64,000 nt of DNA from Candidatus Gastranaerophilales bacterium (lineage in GTDB: Bacteria; Cyanobacteriota; Vampirovibrionia; Gastranaerophilales; CAJFVJ01), in contig CALUSR010000002.1 of assembly GCA_944323485.1 (NCBI GenBank), forward strand, positions 380,048 to 444,047. The letters run 5' to 3'. The notes under the pieces were generated by a model that did not search any database, was not told the origin of the DNA, and saw only the letters and a program-made list of their open reading frames with translations. Position numbers and translations under genes: made by a program. This document shows, piece by piece, positions 50,814 to 60,424 of this stretch (the stretch's first letter is position 1; each line of letters opens with the position of its first letter).

Positions 50814-53060
50814 TTATTTTGATACTCTATAAATATAAAACTCACTTGGAGCAAGTTTTTCGAAAGACAGAGAATTCCCTTCACATTGTGTTTCCACAAG
50901 TTCAAATCCTCTGAACTCATATCTTCCTGAAATATTCATCCCTTCAGGCAGCTGAAGAGTTTTATTGTAGATATCTACACCTTTTTCGACAACTTTTTGA
51001 GTTGACCCGTCTTCCATTTCTTTACAAATTTTCTCTGTAGGAGCCTGAGCATTTGCTGCAACAAGCAAAGATGAGTTATTGTTATCTTCTTTGACAATCC
51101 AGACAGTAAACTTATCCTCATCGCTTACAAGAATTTCGGCTTTGCCATAACGGGTAATTGAATTTGATTTTGCAAAGTCGTTTATTGCCGTAAATTTTGA
51201 AAAGAAATCACGATTGTCATCTCGTTTCATTGAGATTTCCGCCCCGATAACTTTCTCTATTCCTGTTTTGTTAAAACTTTCATCACCATCGATGAACAGA
51301 ACCGGACGTTGAGCAAATTTGCCTCCGGGAAGAAATTTAAATTTTAACCACTTAAACAAAGCGCCTGCTTCTCCAAGCTGCCCGGGATACTGATCAATTT
51401 CTCTGAACTCTCCGTCCTGATTGTTATAAGCCTTAAGTATAGAAAGTCTGCTTCTATCAGAAAGCAGAGAAGAATTATATTTTTCAAGAGTTTCATTATC
51501 TTCAACAATTGCAGGAACTGTTTTTGCCATCTGAGATACAATATCATTCCCCCAGAGCAAATCAAAATTCATATCCTGATGATACTCCTTCAAATAACCA
51601 TCCCACAACATATACTCTGCAAGAGTACCGAAATAGCAGACCTGTTCTTTCATCGCAGCATTAAGCTTGCCCAACACCATCCTCGGAGCCCGATAGCTGA
51701 TAGGTAATCCTTTTTCATCTTCCGAAAACTTATCAACAATATGGTCAATATGGTCAACACGGTAAGCATCAAAGTTATACTCCATCTGAAGTTTTTTCAT
51801 ATAATCAACAAAGAACTCAACTACAGTTTCGTTGATGCTGCCGTCCTCGAGGTATACAAAATAATACGGTGTCTGACAATCGAGGTTTGCAAAAGCGCTA
51901 ACATCATTCCCTTCAAAGTCAAAGTGTTTGAATGTCGGATATCCTGCGCCATTGCTCATAATATCAAATACCGGAACACCGGAAGAACACCAGGCGCCAC
52001 CCGGTGCCGGCCACAATCCTTCATTAATCAGCTTTCCGATAATTTCCCCCTGTTTATCAGTCGGAATATCATCTTCGCTAATTTGAGCAAACTCATCAAA
52101 ACCGAGATGTTCGTTAATAATTTTTTTTGCTCTTTGTGAAAGAATCAGCTGTGCCTCTTTCTTCATCATATTTTCCGATAATTCTTTTTTCTTCGGTAAC
52201 AGCTGTTTTTCAACCTCTGCTACAACCTCCTGAATGGACTCATTTGCATCATAATATTTTCCATTCAACTTATCTTTGAGAAAAGTTTTTGCATCATAAT
52301 TATCACCTGAAGATTCAATTTCAGCTTCAATATTGCTAATCAACTGTTTGACATCAAACCACCTTGCAGCAAAAGGATGTGACAAAATAATTTTTGAAAA
52401 ACGAGCTGTTTGAGGCAAAATATCATACATAACAGGGTGCCCGCAGAGCTGGGTAAGCGCAATAAACAACTTTACCTGTCCTTTTGCATCAAGCCCGGTC
52501 AAATCTTTCAAACGAGCATCTTCAAGCGCAGGGCTGACCTCAGAACTGGATGGCAAATAAGCACATCCGAATTCCCTCGGGTGAAAAGGCAAAAGATAAA
52601 GCGTTGAAGGCATTACATTGTTCTGCTCATCACCTGATGGCAAAATCAACAGCTCACGCAGCCAGTCCATAAATTTCCCTGGAGTTTCTGACCTGTTCCC
52701 ATTCCCCAAAGCAGCGAGCCCGACAAGTTTTATGTTATGCTGTTCAGTCTTTATCCATGCAGAATTTTGAACTCCTCTTCTTTCAAGTGCGCTTTGTGCA
52801 GAAAAAATAAACTCAGAACCATTATAAGTTGAATTTTTCTTGAGTTTTTCTTCAACAGCAAAAATAACCTCGGCATCAGAAAGCTCTTCGAGTGCCTGAA
52901 CCTGAGTGTATGGCAAATAACCTTTTTGTGCTATCAGTGATGAAAGATATTCTTTCCTTTCATGAGGGATTGTATCAGTGTTGAAAAATTCTTTCATTCT
53001 GCTCCAGATATTGTTCAGTGATTCTGTTTCAAAAGTCTTGTGATTTGTGGTTATTTGCAT
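50814..53060 (-). CDS. Alpha-amylase-superfamily (GH13-like) carbohydrate enzyme, 748 residues
   Basis: Unusually arranged TIM-barrel glycosidase or transglucosidase. The clearest catalytic region is FDAYRVDHIDHIVDKF (about 445-460), matching region II (R-x-D-x-x-x-H), followed by GTLAEYMLWDGY with a candidate acid Glu (about 500), and FIDGDESFNKT (about 595), the likely region-IV Asp. Starch-type subsites are not obvious. The ~400 residues before the barrel motifs are long and helical (KKKELSENMMKKEAQLILSQ), not like standard GH13. Exact activity is uncertain; the cytoplasmic glucan role is inferred. Confidence 0.65.
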   Translation of the reverse strand: MQITTNHKTFETESLNNIWSRMKEFFNTDTIPHERKEYLSSLIAQKGYLPYTQVQALEELSDAEVIFAVEEKLKKNSTYNGSEFIFSAQSALERRGVQNSAWIKTEQHNIKLVGLAALGNGNRSETPGKFMDWLRELLILPSGDEQNNVMPSTLYLLPFHPREFGCAYLPSSSEVSPALEDARLKDLTGLDAKGQVKLFIALTQLCGHPVMYDILPQTARFSKIILSHPFAARWFDVKQLISNIEAEIESSGDNYDAKTFLKDKLNGKYYDANESIQEVVAEVEKQLLPKKKELSENMMKKEAQLILSQRAKKIINEHLGFDEFAQISEDDIPTDKQGEIIGKLINEGLWPAPGGAWCSSGVPVFDIMSNGAGYPTFKHFDFEGNDVSAFANLDCQTPYYFVYLEDGSINETVVEFFVDYMKKLQMEYNFDAYRVDHIDHIVDKFSEDEKGLPISYRAPRMVLGKLNAAMKEQVCYFGTLAEYMLWDGYLKEYHQDMNFDLLWGNDIVSQMAKTVPAIVEDNETLEKYNSSLLSDRSRLSILKAYNNQDGEFREIDQYPGQLGEAGALFKWLKFKFLPGGKFAQRPVLFIDGDESFNKTGIEKVIGAEISMKRDDNRDFFSKFTAINDFAKSNSITRYGKAEILVSDEDKFTVWIVKEDNNNSSLLVAANAQAPTEKICKEMEDGSTQKVVEKGVDIYNKTLQLPEGMNISGRYEFRGFELVETQCEGNSLSFEKLAPSEFYIYRVSK

Positions 53061-53122
53061 AAAATTGCTCCTATAAATATTTGTAATAATATTCTAGCAT
53101 GGACTGTTTTATCAAAAAACAG

Positions 53123-53151
53123 TTGACGAAAATTTTTGAGCTTAGTATTAT
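53123..53151 (+). promoter_or_regulatory. Promoter of tRNA-Phe
   Basis: TTGACG, 17-base spacer, TATTAT; the -10 ends 17 bases before the tRNA. Near-consensus sigma-70 arrangement. Confidence 0.75.
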
Positions 53152-53168
53152 AGACATATTCAAGAGAT

Positions 53169-53241
53169 GCCGCGTTAGCTCAGTTGGTAGAGCAAGGGAC
53201 TGAAAATCCCTGTGTCCTTGGTTCAATTCCGAGACGCGGCA
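53169..53241 (+). tRNA. tRNA-Phe (GAA)
   Basis: Acceptor GCCGCGT with ACGCGGC (G-C pairs throughout, one T-A), D-arm TAGCTCAGTTGGTAGAGC, anticodon stem GGGAC/ATCCC around GAA, T-arm GGTTCAATTCC, discriminator A. CCA not encoded. Confidence 0.96.
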
Positions 53242-53317
53242 TTTTTTGTGCGTAAATAATATGGCTTGGTTCTTTTGCTACACATTCAATAGTGTTTTTT
53301 GCATATTTTGAGACCAT
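53180..53317 (-). CDS. Doubtful 45-residue ORF running into the tRNA antisense
   Basis: AGGAG at 53330-53326, 8 bases before an ATG at 53317: MVSKYAKNTIECVAKEPSHI and onward, then the frame reads the tRNA-Phe complement to a TGA. The first ~25 codons look coding; the rest is a typical tRNA shadow. Probably the 5' end of a lost gene left downstream of the kelch-like gene. Confidence 0.25.
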   Translation of the reverse strand: MVSKYAKNTIECVAKEPSHIIYAQKMPRLGIEPRTQGFSVPCSTN

Positions 53318-53341
53318 ATTGAATTCTCCTTAGAAATTATA

Positions 53342-54772
53342 TTATCTTGGAATAAACAGCTCTCCAGAATAAGTATAGTAACCATTACATCCATATATTA
53401 AAACTCTTCCATCATCAAGCAATATTGCATCGTCATTTACTCTCGAAAAATTCATTTTATTGTTGAGAAGTGTTGATTTTCCTGTTTTTAAATCCAGTAT
53501 TTCTGCTTCTTTCAGTTCTTTAGCAGGTGCGCCCAACCGTCTGTTGCTATAATCTTTTTCTCCGCCAAAAATCAAGATTCGTCCATCTTTCAACTCAACA
53601 GCACTGAACTTCACACTAACATCCCCTCCTCTTGGGATTGCCAAATGTCCGACATAAGAGATTTCTTCTTTTTTTATATCAAATATCATAATTTCAGTAG
53701 CATCAACCTTTTCCCAATAATATGCATACATTTTTGAGTTTGGGGCAGGACTATTAGGAAAATTTTTCAATTCTTTTGTTAAAAATACACTTTTTCCTCC
53801 TGTAAATAATAGAATTTTATCATCTTTCAACATCAGAAAATTACTATATGATTTTAGAGGAAATGGTTTCGGAGACGAAAAAGTATTATTTTTAACATCA
53901 TATATTGTATATTTTCTTCCCCATAAAAAAATATTTCCATTATTCAATGTTTTTATTTTTATAGAAGCTTGAGGTCTAAGAGTAAAAAATAAATCAGGTG
54001 CTTCAGTATTCAAGGCTTTAAATTGACCATCTTCCGGGTCATATATTTCTATATTTTTTCCGTAATTATCCGTTAAAAAAACTCTTCCATCTTTTAATAA
54101 CGTCTTAAGCGTATCTTCTCTAAGATAAATAGTTTTGCCTATTTTTTCAAAAGTCTCTGTTTCCGGATCAAACAACCAAGCATATTTTCTATTTTCTCTT
54201 TCTGCAAGATAATCATTATATTTTTTCAACAATTCGGGATTTTTCTTCAAATAAGGCATATATATTGCGGCCCTATCTTTTTCACTTTTTTTATAATATT
54301 CATCTCGCAGTTGTTTTTTATATTTGGTTTGCTCTAATAATGTAAGTAACTCAAATGGCATATCATATCCTATATCCTCTTTAATTAATTTTTTTATATA
54401 ATCGTCATAAAATAAATTAATTAATTTTGATTCTAAAGGGTCAGAATTCGAAGGTTGAGGGAGATAATATTCAAAAAATAAAATTTTACCATTGTTTAAT
54501 AAAATTGCATCACCTGAAACGTTTTTAGGATATTGAGTAGTTTTTCTAAAAGTGTTTGTTTTTGGATCAAAAAAAAGTTTCAAACCTGTAAGAAAAATTC
54601 TTCCATCTTTTAATTTTACTGTCGGAAAACCTTCCTGTAATTGATAATCAGTGCGTATTTTTTTAAAATATCCGCCTTTTTCTTTTGAAGAATATGCACA
54701 ATTTGATAGGGTTATACTTACTAATAAAATTAGTAATAATAATAGAACTTTCTTCAAAAACTTCTTGTACAC
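53342..54772 (-). CDS. Kelch-like lipoprotein
   Basis: 476 residues starting at GTG (MYKKFLKKVLLLLLILLVSI), with the lipobox LSNC near residue 26, so probably a membrane lipoprotein. Kelch-type units of about 45-60 residues recur: VKLKDGRIFLTG...FDPKTNTF, LLKDGRVFLTDNYGKNIEIYDPEDGQF and VELKDGRILIFGGEKDYSN, each DGR-hydrophobic strand then an item-type phrase. A helical, Lys/Glu-rich insertion (about 115-190) breaks the propeller. A role in binding or surface recognition is a guess. Confidence 0.75.
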   Translation of the reverse strand: MYKKFLKKVLLLLLILLVSITLSNCAYSSKEKGGYFKKIRTDYQLQEGFPTVKLKDGRIFLTGLKLFFDPKTNTFRKTTQYPKNVSGDAILLNNGKILFFEYYLPQPSNSDPLESKLINLFYDDYIKKLIKEDIGYDMPFELLTLLEQTKYKKQLRDEYYKKSEKDRAAIYMPYLKKNPELLKKYNDYLAERENRKYAWLFDPETETFEKIGKTIYLREDTLKTLLKDGRVFLTDNYGKNIEIYDPEDGQFKALNTEAPDLFFTLRPQASIKIKTLNNGNIFLWGRKYTIYDVKNNTFSSPKPFPLKSYSNFLMLKDDKILLFTGGKSVFLTKELKNFPNSPAPNSKMYAYYWEKVDATEIMIFDIKKEEISYVGHLAIPRGGDVSVKFSAVELKDGRILIFGGEKDYSNRRLGAPAKELKEAEILDLKTGKSTLLNNKMNFSRVNDDAILLDDGRVLIYGCNGYYTYSGELFIPR

Positions 54773-54962
54773 TCAGACATACCCCTAAAAAAACTAATCC
54801 AACGCAGATAAAAATTTATTTATGCAAATAAAATTTATATTTTCTATAATAGAATTTTTTTCCTTTTTTGCAAACAATATTTTTTATTAAAAAAAATTTT
54901 TTTTGCTGCTCTTTAGTCGCTGTTTGTATTTATAGTTTATTATCAAATCTTCATAATTTATA

Positions 54963-55456
54963 ATGGTTCTGATGTATACAAAAAAAGAGAATTATCAGAT
55001 GAGTTGAATAAAATAAAATTTAGCATATTAAATACACTAAAAATAAAACTTGAAAGCTGCAAAATTACAGATATTTATTCTCCAATCATTCTAGAAATAT
55101 TAAGAGCTGCATATAATTTTTCAGATGTAATAAAAGATAAAATGATAAAATTTTTAGAAGAAAATGATTTTGAAATTGTTCAAATGTTACAGCATTTTTC
55201 TGATATTGGAATGTCTACCAACGGTAGTTTTTATAGTTTAAAGATAATTAGCATAGTCAATAAACTTGGATTGAACTCTGAATATAAACAACGGCTGCTA
55301 AAAATAAAAGAAAATAAAGATATTATGAACAATCAACAGTTTATAAACTACTACTCTCATCCTGACAAATTAGGTGATGTCAATGAAAAGTCTCATATTG
55401 TAGATAAATCTTTAGAGATAATTGAAGAATATATCTCATTACCTAAAAATGAGTGA
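54963..55456 (+). CDS. Hypothetical helical protein, possibly with a frameshift at a poly-A run
   Basis: The 150-codon frame from TTG 55004 continues open upstream to 54917 without ATG or GTG. An ATG at 54963 or 54973 in another frame meets it only if one more A were present in the seven-A run at about 54980-54986, giving MYTKKRELSDELNKIKF and onward. The rest is a predicted helical bundle (LNTLKIKLESCKITD; DVIKDKMIKFLEENDFEIVQ), about 170 residues, no recognised domain. Either sequencing error, true frameshift, or TTG start at 55004. It faces away from the kelch-like gene. Confidence 0.5.
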
Positions 55457-55650
55457 AATATTTCACCTGTTTTTTAATAAGTTCTGAAAAAATGCTCAAA
55501 CTATCTGCAACTTTTGCTCAAACTAAATGAACGATGACATTAACTTTTTTCCATGTGTAATCTTGAGATAATTTACAATTATCCACTCCTTAAAACACAA
55601 GTTTGTACACAAATCACAAAATGAGCAATTTTACATCTGCTTAGAAAATT

Positions 55651-58600
55651 TTATGCAGAACCAAAGATAATAATCGGCAAATCATTTTCTTGCGCATATT
55701 TTCTCAAAAATTCCGGAATTTTATGATATGGCTTATCATAGGCAAATACACCCTGAATTTTTGGTCTTGAAATGAGCATCTCATTGTACTGTCTGCCGCC
55801 TCTTCGTTTTGTTGCTTCCATTTCAGAGAAAGTTTCTTTGAGTGCTTTTGCAAAATCGCTGTCAACTTTTGCTATGTCTGTCAAAGATTTACAGCCCTGA
55901 ATTTTTTCTATTAACTTTGAATACTCATCATCATTGATATTCATCTTGGACTTAATCAGATCCGGGATATAATCTCTATACTTTGTTCTATCTCCTCTCC
56001 AGGCATCTTTTTCCACCCCATTGGTCTTTCTCTGTCCGTTGAAGAGATAATCGGATTTTAAGAGTTCTATCGATTTTCCATATCCTGACCCGAAATCAGT
56101 ACAATAACCTGCATGGATATCATTCGTGTTTACATCGAGGATAAGCCCCTGTTTTCTGAATACTTTATAACTTTTCGGGTCAATATAAGATGTACTCAAG
56201 AGTGCTTCTGTATCAATAGTCGAAAAGGTATTGAACTTCTGCATCTGGGATTCATACTCAAGTGCATGGACAAGAGCTCTCCAGTTATCTTTCGTAGTAC
56301 CCTTTTCAAAGCCGAGGAGTTCGAGGTTATCACCAGCTTTGTCCATATAAATGACAGTGTTTTTTATACCGTCAGCTTCTTTGAGGACACCGTTTTTTAT
56401 CTGTGAAGCTTTAGGAATAACTGTTTGAGGGAGAACAATCTGAGATTCATGAATACGTTTGAGATATTTATCAACAGTTGCGCTCATCTCATCAAGAGTT
56501 TTTTCATGATGTTTGAAGAATGAGCTGTCTTTTTTAACAGCTTGCATATCTGCTTTGCAAAGAATTTTCGCAAGTTCAAAGGTATTTGTATGTCTTGCAT
56601 CAAAAGCTATATCCTGAGCAATTCTTTGAATATCATCAGGCGTATTTTTCGGATGATTCAATCTATCTAACCAGTTATGCGATTTGATGAGTTCATAGAT
56701 TTTCAACTGCTGCTCTTCCGGGAGCTTCATTTTTTGTATTATATAATACGCATCAAAAGCGGACTCCATAGGATGCATCGGATCTCTAAGCCCTTCTGCT
56801 TTTGTAATATCATGCAGCAGAGATGCTATTGATAAAACTTTCTTATCTTCTGCGGGAAGAGAAGCAAATCTCGGGTCTGATACAACTCCCTGCAGCACTT
56901 TCAGAGTATGCTTATCAAGAGAATAAGCATGTGTTTCATGCTGTGCCTTGCCTATCATCGACCGCAGCTCGGGAAGACCTTTCAAAATATCATTCAAATC
57001 TTTCTCAAAAGCTTTATCTACGCCTGCTACGGTAATCGGATTATGTTCTGAAAAATCAACGACAAGAGGTCTGATTTTTTCGATAACTTTTTTTGTTTTT
57101 TCATTGCTTATTTCTGCAAGTTTCTCTCCGTTGTTGAGGTTTATCGGATAACCTCTCAGTTTCCCATCAACGATTTCAAAACCGAAATAATCCATTACTT
57201 TTCGTTTTTCAAGGTCATCAAGTTTTTCCATCTGTTTTGATACACTATCAATAAAGTCTTGTCTTGAAATTTTCAAAGAAATGGAGGCTTTATCAAAATC
57301 AACTTTTTTGATGCTGCTATCAAGCCTTGAAAGACTATCTTCAAAGAATTTCTTATCCTGAGCAGATAGAGGTTTTGTATCAATACCTATTGATCTTGCA
57401 AGTTTGCTCAACAAAGCGCAGTATTCTTCCTGATTTTTGGGAAGAATAGGAGCTAAATCTGATGAAAAATCGAAAGATGCGGAATTATTCTTCACGAGTT
57501 TGTTCATAAGTTTTCTTTTTTCTGCCTGACTCAGCTCATTGATATTCTTCTTGCCGAGAAAATCTTCAAATCTGAGATAGGTTATAACATCATCTGAAGA
57601 TTTAAGTTTTTTCAGAGTTTCTTCAGGTATTGAACTTAGTTTTTGAGAAACTTCTTTCAGGTCTATATCAGAATCATCGACCAACTTATGTAGCAAGCGA
57701 AGATCAAAGAATTCAACAACTCTGTCACTCAAAGAATTATAAAATTTTGTCAGAGATTTGATATTAACATCTTTATCACAAAGAAGTCGCTCAAGATAAT
57801 AGGTATCCGTATAATCTTTTTCAACAGTACCTTTTTTCAGACTTTTGAGAAAATTGGCAGCATCTCTGAAATTTATCTCAGGATTATCGTTCAAAATAGT
57901 CGAGAAGTTTATAGTAGTACTCTTGCGAGGCAGTTCATCATTGATAAGTTTTCCAAGAGCCAAAAACCTTGAGGCATCCTGATAATCTCCTTTGTAGTAC
58001 GTTACTATTCTAGCAATATCTGTTGAGTATATACCATCTGCATTTTTTGAAGCCATTTTGATGAAATTTTCAAACAAATCTTTGTCTATTTTTTCAGCAA
58101 CGTCAAAGATATCTGAATAAAAATAGTTGCAAGGAGCTTTGGTGCGGTTAAAATTGCTGTCATATCCGATAAAATTTTTCCCTGTGAGAACTCTCAGGTT
58201 GTTTTTCAAGTTATCATTTTTTGCGGCTCTATCTGCAATATCATCTAAAGACCAGCTACTTACATAAGGTTCTAAAGCCGTTCTGAGTTCATCTGCTGTT
58301 TTCAGCTTATCAGAAAATCCATAATCCAGTTTCACATCTTTGATTGTCTCTGATATAGTCTTATCAAGCTGTTTGACATTTGGAAAATCTTTTAGAAACG
58401 GTTCATGATTGAACTTTGGAGTAACAATTCTTCCTTTTTTCAGATTTGAAGCAAAAGCAATCGCTGCAGCTGCTGCCGCTGCTGCTGCAATGGCTAATTT
58501 TTTCTTTTTGCTTAACGGTTGTTCTGCCGTCTTCACCTGACCATTAATCTCTACGGTATCAGGTTTCGCCTCCTGCTGCAAAAAATAAGTATTATTAGAC

Positions 58601-58674
58601 GCATTCATGATCCTGTTTGCATAAATCTTTGCTGCCTGCTCAAAATTTGACATAGCAACTTTATTATTTTCCAT
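55651..58674 (-). CDS. Large HD-domain protein with polyalanine membrane segment (1007 residues)
   Basis: N-terminal 50 residues polar, then SKKKKLAIAAAAAAAAAI (about 54-75), a likely membrane or anchor helix. About 80-570 is a long helical region with repeated short motifs (EYCALLSKLARSI, SQKLSSIPEETLKKLKSS). An HD domain lies around 585-760, with the HD pair at His621-Asp622 in LLHDITKAEGL and a second His in KSHNWLDRL. The C-terminal ~230 residues hold STSYIDPKSYKVFRKQG and end PIIIFGSA; I do not recognise this domain. It suggests a nucleotide phosphohydrolase coupled to an unknown module, possibly an effector. Cysteine-poor. Confidence 0.75.
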   Translation of the reverse strand: MENNKVAMSNFEQAAKIYANRIMNASNNTYFLQQEAKPDTVEINGQVKTAEQPLSKKKKLAIAAAAAAAAAIAFASNLKKGRIVTPKFNHEPFLKDFPNVKQLDKTISETIKDVKLDYGFSDKLKTADELRTALEPYVSSWSLDDIADRAAKNDNLKNNLRVLTGKNFIGYDSNFNRTKAPCNYFYSDIFDVAEKIDKDLFENFIKMASKNADGIYSTDIARIVTYYKGDYQDASRFLALGKLINDELPRKSTTINFSTILNDNPEINFRDAANFLKSLKKGTVEKDYTDTYYLERLLCDKDVNIKSLTKFYNSLSDRVVEFFDLRLLHKLVDDSDIDLKEVSQKLSSIPEETLKKLKSSDDVITYLRFEDFLGKKNINELSQAEKRKLMNKLVKNNSASFDFSSDLAPILPKNQEEYCALLSKLARSIGIDTKPLSAQDKKFFEDSLSRLDSSIKKVDFDKASISLKISRQDFIDSVSKQMEKLDDLEKRKVMDYFGFEIVDGKLRGYPINLNNGEKLAEISNEKTKKVIEKIRPLVVDFSEHNPITVAGVDKAFEKDLNDILKGLPELRSMIGKAQHETHAYSLDKHTLKVLQGVVSDPRFASLPAEDKKVLSIASLLHDITKAEGLRDPMHPMESAFDAYYIIQKMKLPEEQQLKIYELIKSHNWLDRLNHPKNTPDDIQRIAQDIAFDARHTNTFELAKILCKADMQAVKKDSSFFKHHEKTLDEMSATVDKYLKRIHESQIVLPQTVIPKASQIKNGVLKEADGIKNTVIYMDKAGDNLELLGFEKGTTKDNWRALVHALEYESQMQKFNTFSTIDTEALLSTSYIDPKSYKVFRKQGLILDVNTNDIHAGYCTDFGSGYGKSIELLKSDYLFNGQRKTNGVEKDAWRGDRTKYRDYIPDLIKSKMNINDDEYSKLIEKIQGCKSLTDIAKVDSDFAKALKETFSEMEATKRRGGRQYNEMLISRPKIQGVFAYDKPYHKIPEFLRKYAQENDLPIIIFGSA

Positions 58675-58710
58675 AAAACTCCAAAATTTCTCCTCTGGTG
58701 ACTATATTTA

Positions 58711-58741
58711 TATAAAGTCATATACTAAATATTTATTGCTA
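58711..58741 (-). promoter_or_regulatory. Shared upstream element TAGCAA-N10-GTATATG (copy 2)
   Basis: Minus strand: TAGCAA (58741-58736), 10 bases, GTATATG (58725-58719), then TTTATATA after 2 bases, 36-68 bases before the ATG at 58674. Twin of the element at 49511-49540. Confidence 0.45.
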
Positions 58742-58868
58742 AAAAATTTTTTTCACTCTGATTTTCCTTTCCCCATACCCGGTTTTTACTCCCCAAACAC
58801 TGGTCAACCATCCGATTGTTATCCATCAAAAAACAGTCTAACCTTAAAATAAAGGGGGAGGAATGATT

Positions 58869-59201
58869 ATGAAAAAACTGCTTATACTGATGTTCGCACT
58901 GCTCTTGGGCATGAACTCTGCTTATGCTGGTTCCTGCTCATGCAGAGAAAACTGTAGTTATAGAGTACAAAAAAGAATGCTTCATAATCATAAAATGATT
59001 AAAAACAAAGTTATCAACGCACAGGTGAAGGGAAAAATGCTTGCTATACAAGAGCTCGCAAAATCAGACTACTGCAATAATCCTGAAACGAAACAAAAAA
59101 TAAGATGCTATCAAAAGCAGATTGAAGATTTAACAAACCAGAAAATTTTTCTGAGAAAAGAATACAGAGAATCTCTGAGGAAACTGAAGGCTTCTCGTTA
59201 G
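58869..59201 (+). CDS. Small secreted protein with cysteines, 110 residues
   Basis: Start at 58869 rather than 58863 because the GGGGGAGG site is 7 bases away, against only 1-2. Signal peptide MKKLLILMFALLLGMNSAYA, mature N-terminus GSCSCRENCSY with three cysteines close together, then two more (DYC, RCY) in a basic helical region (about 40-105; HNHKMIKNKVINAQVKGKM). Possibly periplasmic, metal- or peptidoglycan-associated; no named family. Its stop overlaps the ketosynthase stop on the other strand by 4 bases. Confidence 0.75.
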   Translation: MKKLLILMFALLLGMNSAYAGSCSCRENCSYRVQKRMLHNHKMIKNKVINAQVKGKMLAIQELAKSDYCNNPETKQKIRCYQKQIEDLTNQKIFLRKEYRESLRKLKASR

Positions 59202-60424
59202 TCAACTTTCTTAAATATCAAAGACGTATTAATCCCCCCGAAAGCAAAGTTATTTGACATAATAATTTTTGTATCAATCTCTCTTCCGCTGCCTGTGATG
59301 TAATCAAGCGGAGCACAGTTTGCATCAACGTTCTCAAGATTTAATGTCGGCGCATACCACCCGCTATTCATCATCTCAAGAGATAGAATTGCCTCTATCG
59401 CACCGCAGGCACCGAGAGTATGCCCTGTATAACTTTTTAAGGAACTAATCGGCACATTCCTTTTGAATACATCATAAGTCGCTGTACTCTCAGCAACATC
59501 CCCCTGAAGAGTTGCCGTACCATGGGCATTGACATAACCTATATCATCAGGAGATATACCGGCATCTTTTATTGCAAGCTCAAGAGCCTTCCCCATTGTT
59601 TCATGACAAGGATTTGTAATGTGAGAGCCGTCAGTAGATGTGCCAAAGCCTATTATCTCAGCATAAATCTTTGCTCCACGTCTTTTTGCGTGTTCATACT
59701 CTTCAAGTATCAACGTCCCCGCACCTTCTCCGAGAACAAGACCGTCACGATTCGCATCAAACGGAGATGGAGTAAGTTCAGGGGTATCATTTTTCAGGCT
59801 TGTTGCATACAGCGTATCAAAAATCGCAACATGCGACTCATGCAGTTCCTCTGCGCCGCCTGCAATCATCACTGTTTCATAACCGTGTTTTATTGTTTCA
59901 TATGCATATCCGATGCCCATAGCTCCAGAGGTACAGGCTGTCGATGTCGGGACAAGCCTTCCTTTTGTCTTGAAATACAACGATATATTCACTGTTGTTG
60001 TCTGAGGCATCATCTTTATATAAGACCCCGAGTTTACGCAGCGGACTTTTTTTTCAACCTCCATTGTATAAAAATCAATGATTGACTCGAGAGAACCTGA
60101 AGAAGAACCGTAGCTGACTCCTGTTTCTCCGTTTGATATAATCTCTTCTCCCAAAAGCCCTGCATCTTTCAGAGCTTCTTCAGAAACAGCCGTGCTCATA
60201 TAGGCAACACGTCCCATTGTTCGCAAAACTTTACGGTTAAAATGCTCGGGAATAACAAAATCTCTGACAGGGGCTGCAAGACGGGTATTCATATTCTGAA
60301 ATTCATCAAGTTTATCCCAGTGAATAACGCAATTTTGAAACTTCTTTAAATTAGAAAAAGCAGTATCAACACTGCACCCGAGAGGACTTGCAAGCGCCAT
60401 GCCTGTAACAACAACTCTTTTCAA
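59198..60424 (-). CDS. 3-oxoacyl-ACP synthase (FabF-type; apeR-like position)
   Basis: Condensing enzyme, 408 residues, thiolase fold. The catalytic triad is intact: Cys in STACTSGAMGIGYAY (about 165), His in NAHGTATLQGD (about 300) and His in SLKSYTGHTLGACGA (about 335). GNH-type end NNFAFGGINTSLIF. Last of four genes KS-DH-KR-KS, in the order of apeO-P-Q-R from aryl polyene loci. It would extend a polyene acyl chain on an ACP. The ATG overlaps the reductase stop. Confidence 0.9.
   Translation of the reverse strand: MKRVVVTGMALASPLGCSVDTAFSNLKKFQNCVIHWDKLDEFQNMNTRLAAPVRDFVIPEHFNRKVLRTMGRVAYMSTAVSEEALKDAGLLGEEIISNGETGVSYGSSSGSLESIIDFYTMEVEKKVRCVNSGSYIKMMPQTTTVNISLYFKTKGRLVPTSTACTSGAMGIGYAYETIKHGYETVMIAGGAEELHESHVAIFDTLYATSLKNDTPELTPSPFDANRDGLVLGEGAGTLILEEYEHAKRRGAKIYAEIIGFGTSTDGSHITNPCHETMGKALELAIKDAGISPDDIGYVNAHGTATLQGDVAESTATYDVFKRNVPISSLKSYTGHTLGACGAIEAILSLEMMNSGWYAPTLNLENVDANCAPLDYITGSGREIDTKIIMSNNFAFGGINTSLIFKKVD

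Noticed and set aside
55492-55526. Direct repeat TGCTCAAACTA twice within 25 bases
   Set aside because: Only two short copies in an AT-rich spacer with no link to a gene start; the spacer 55457-55650 otherwise shows nothing.
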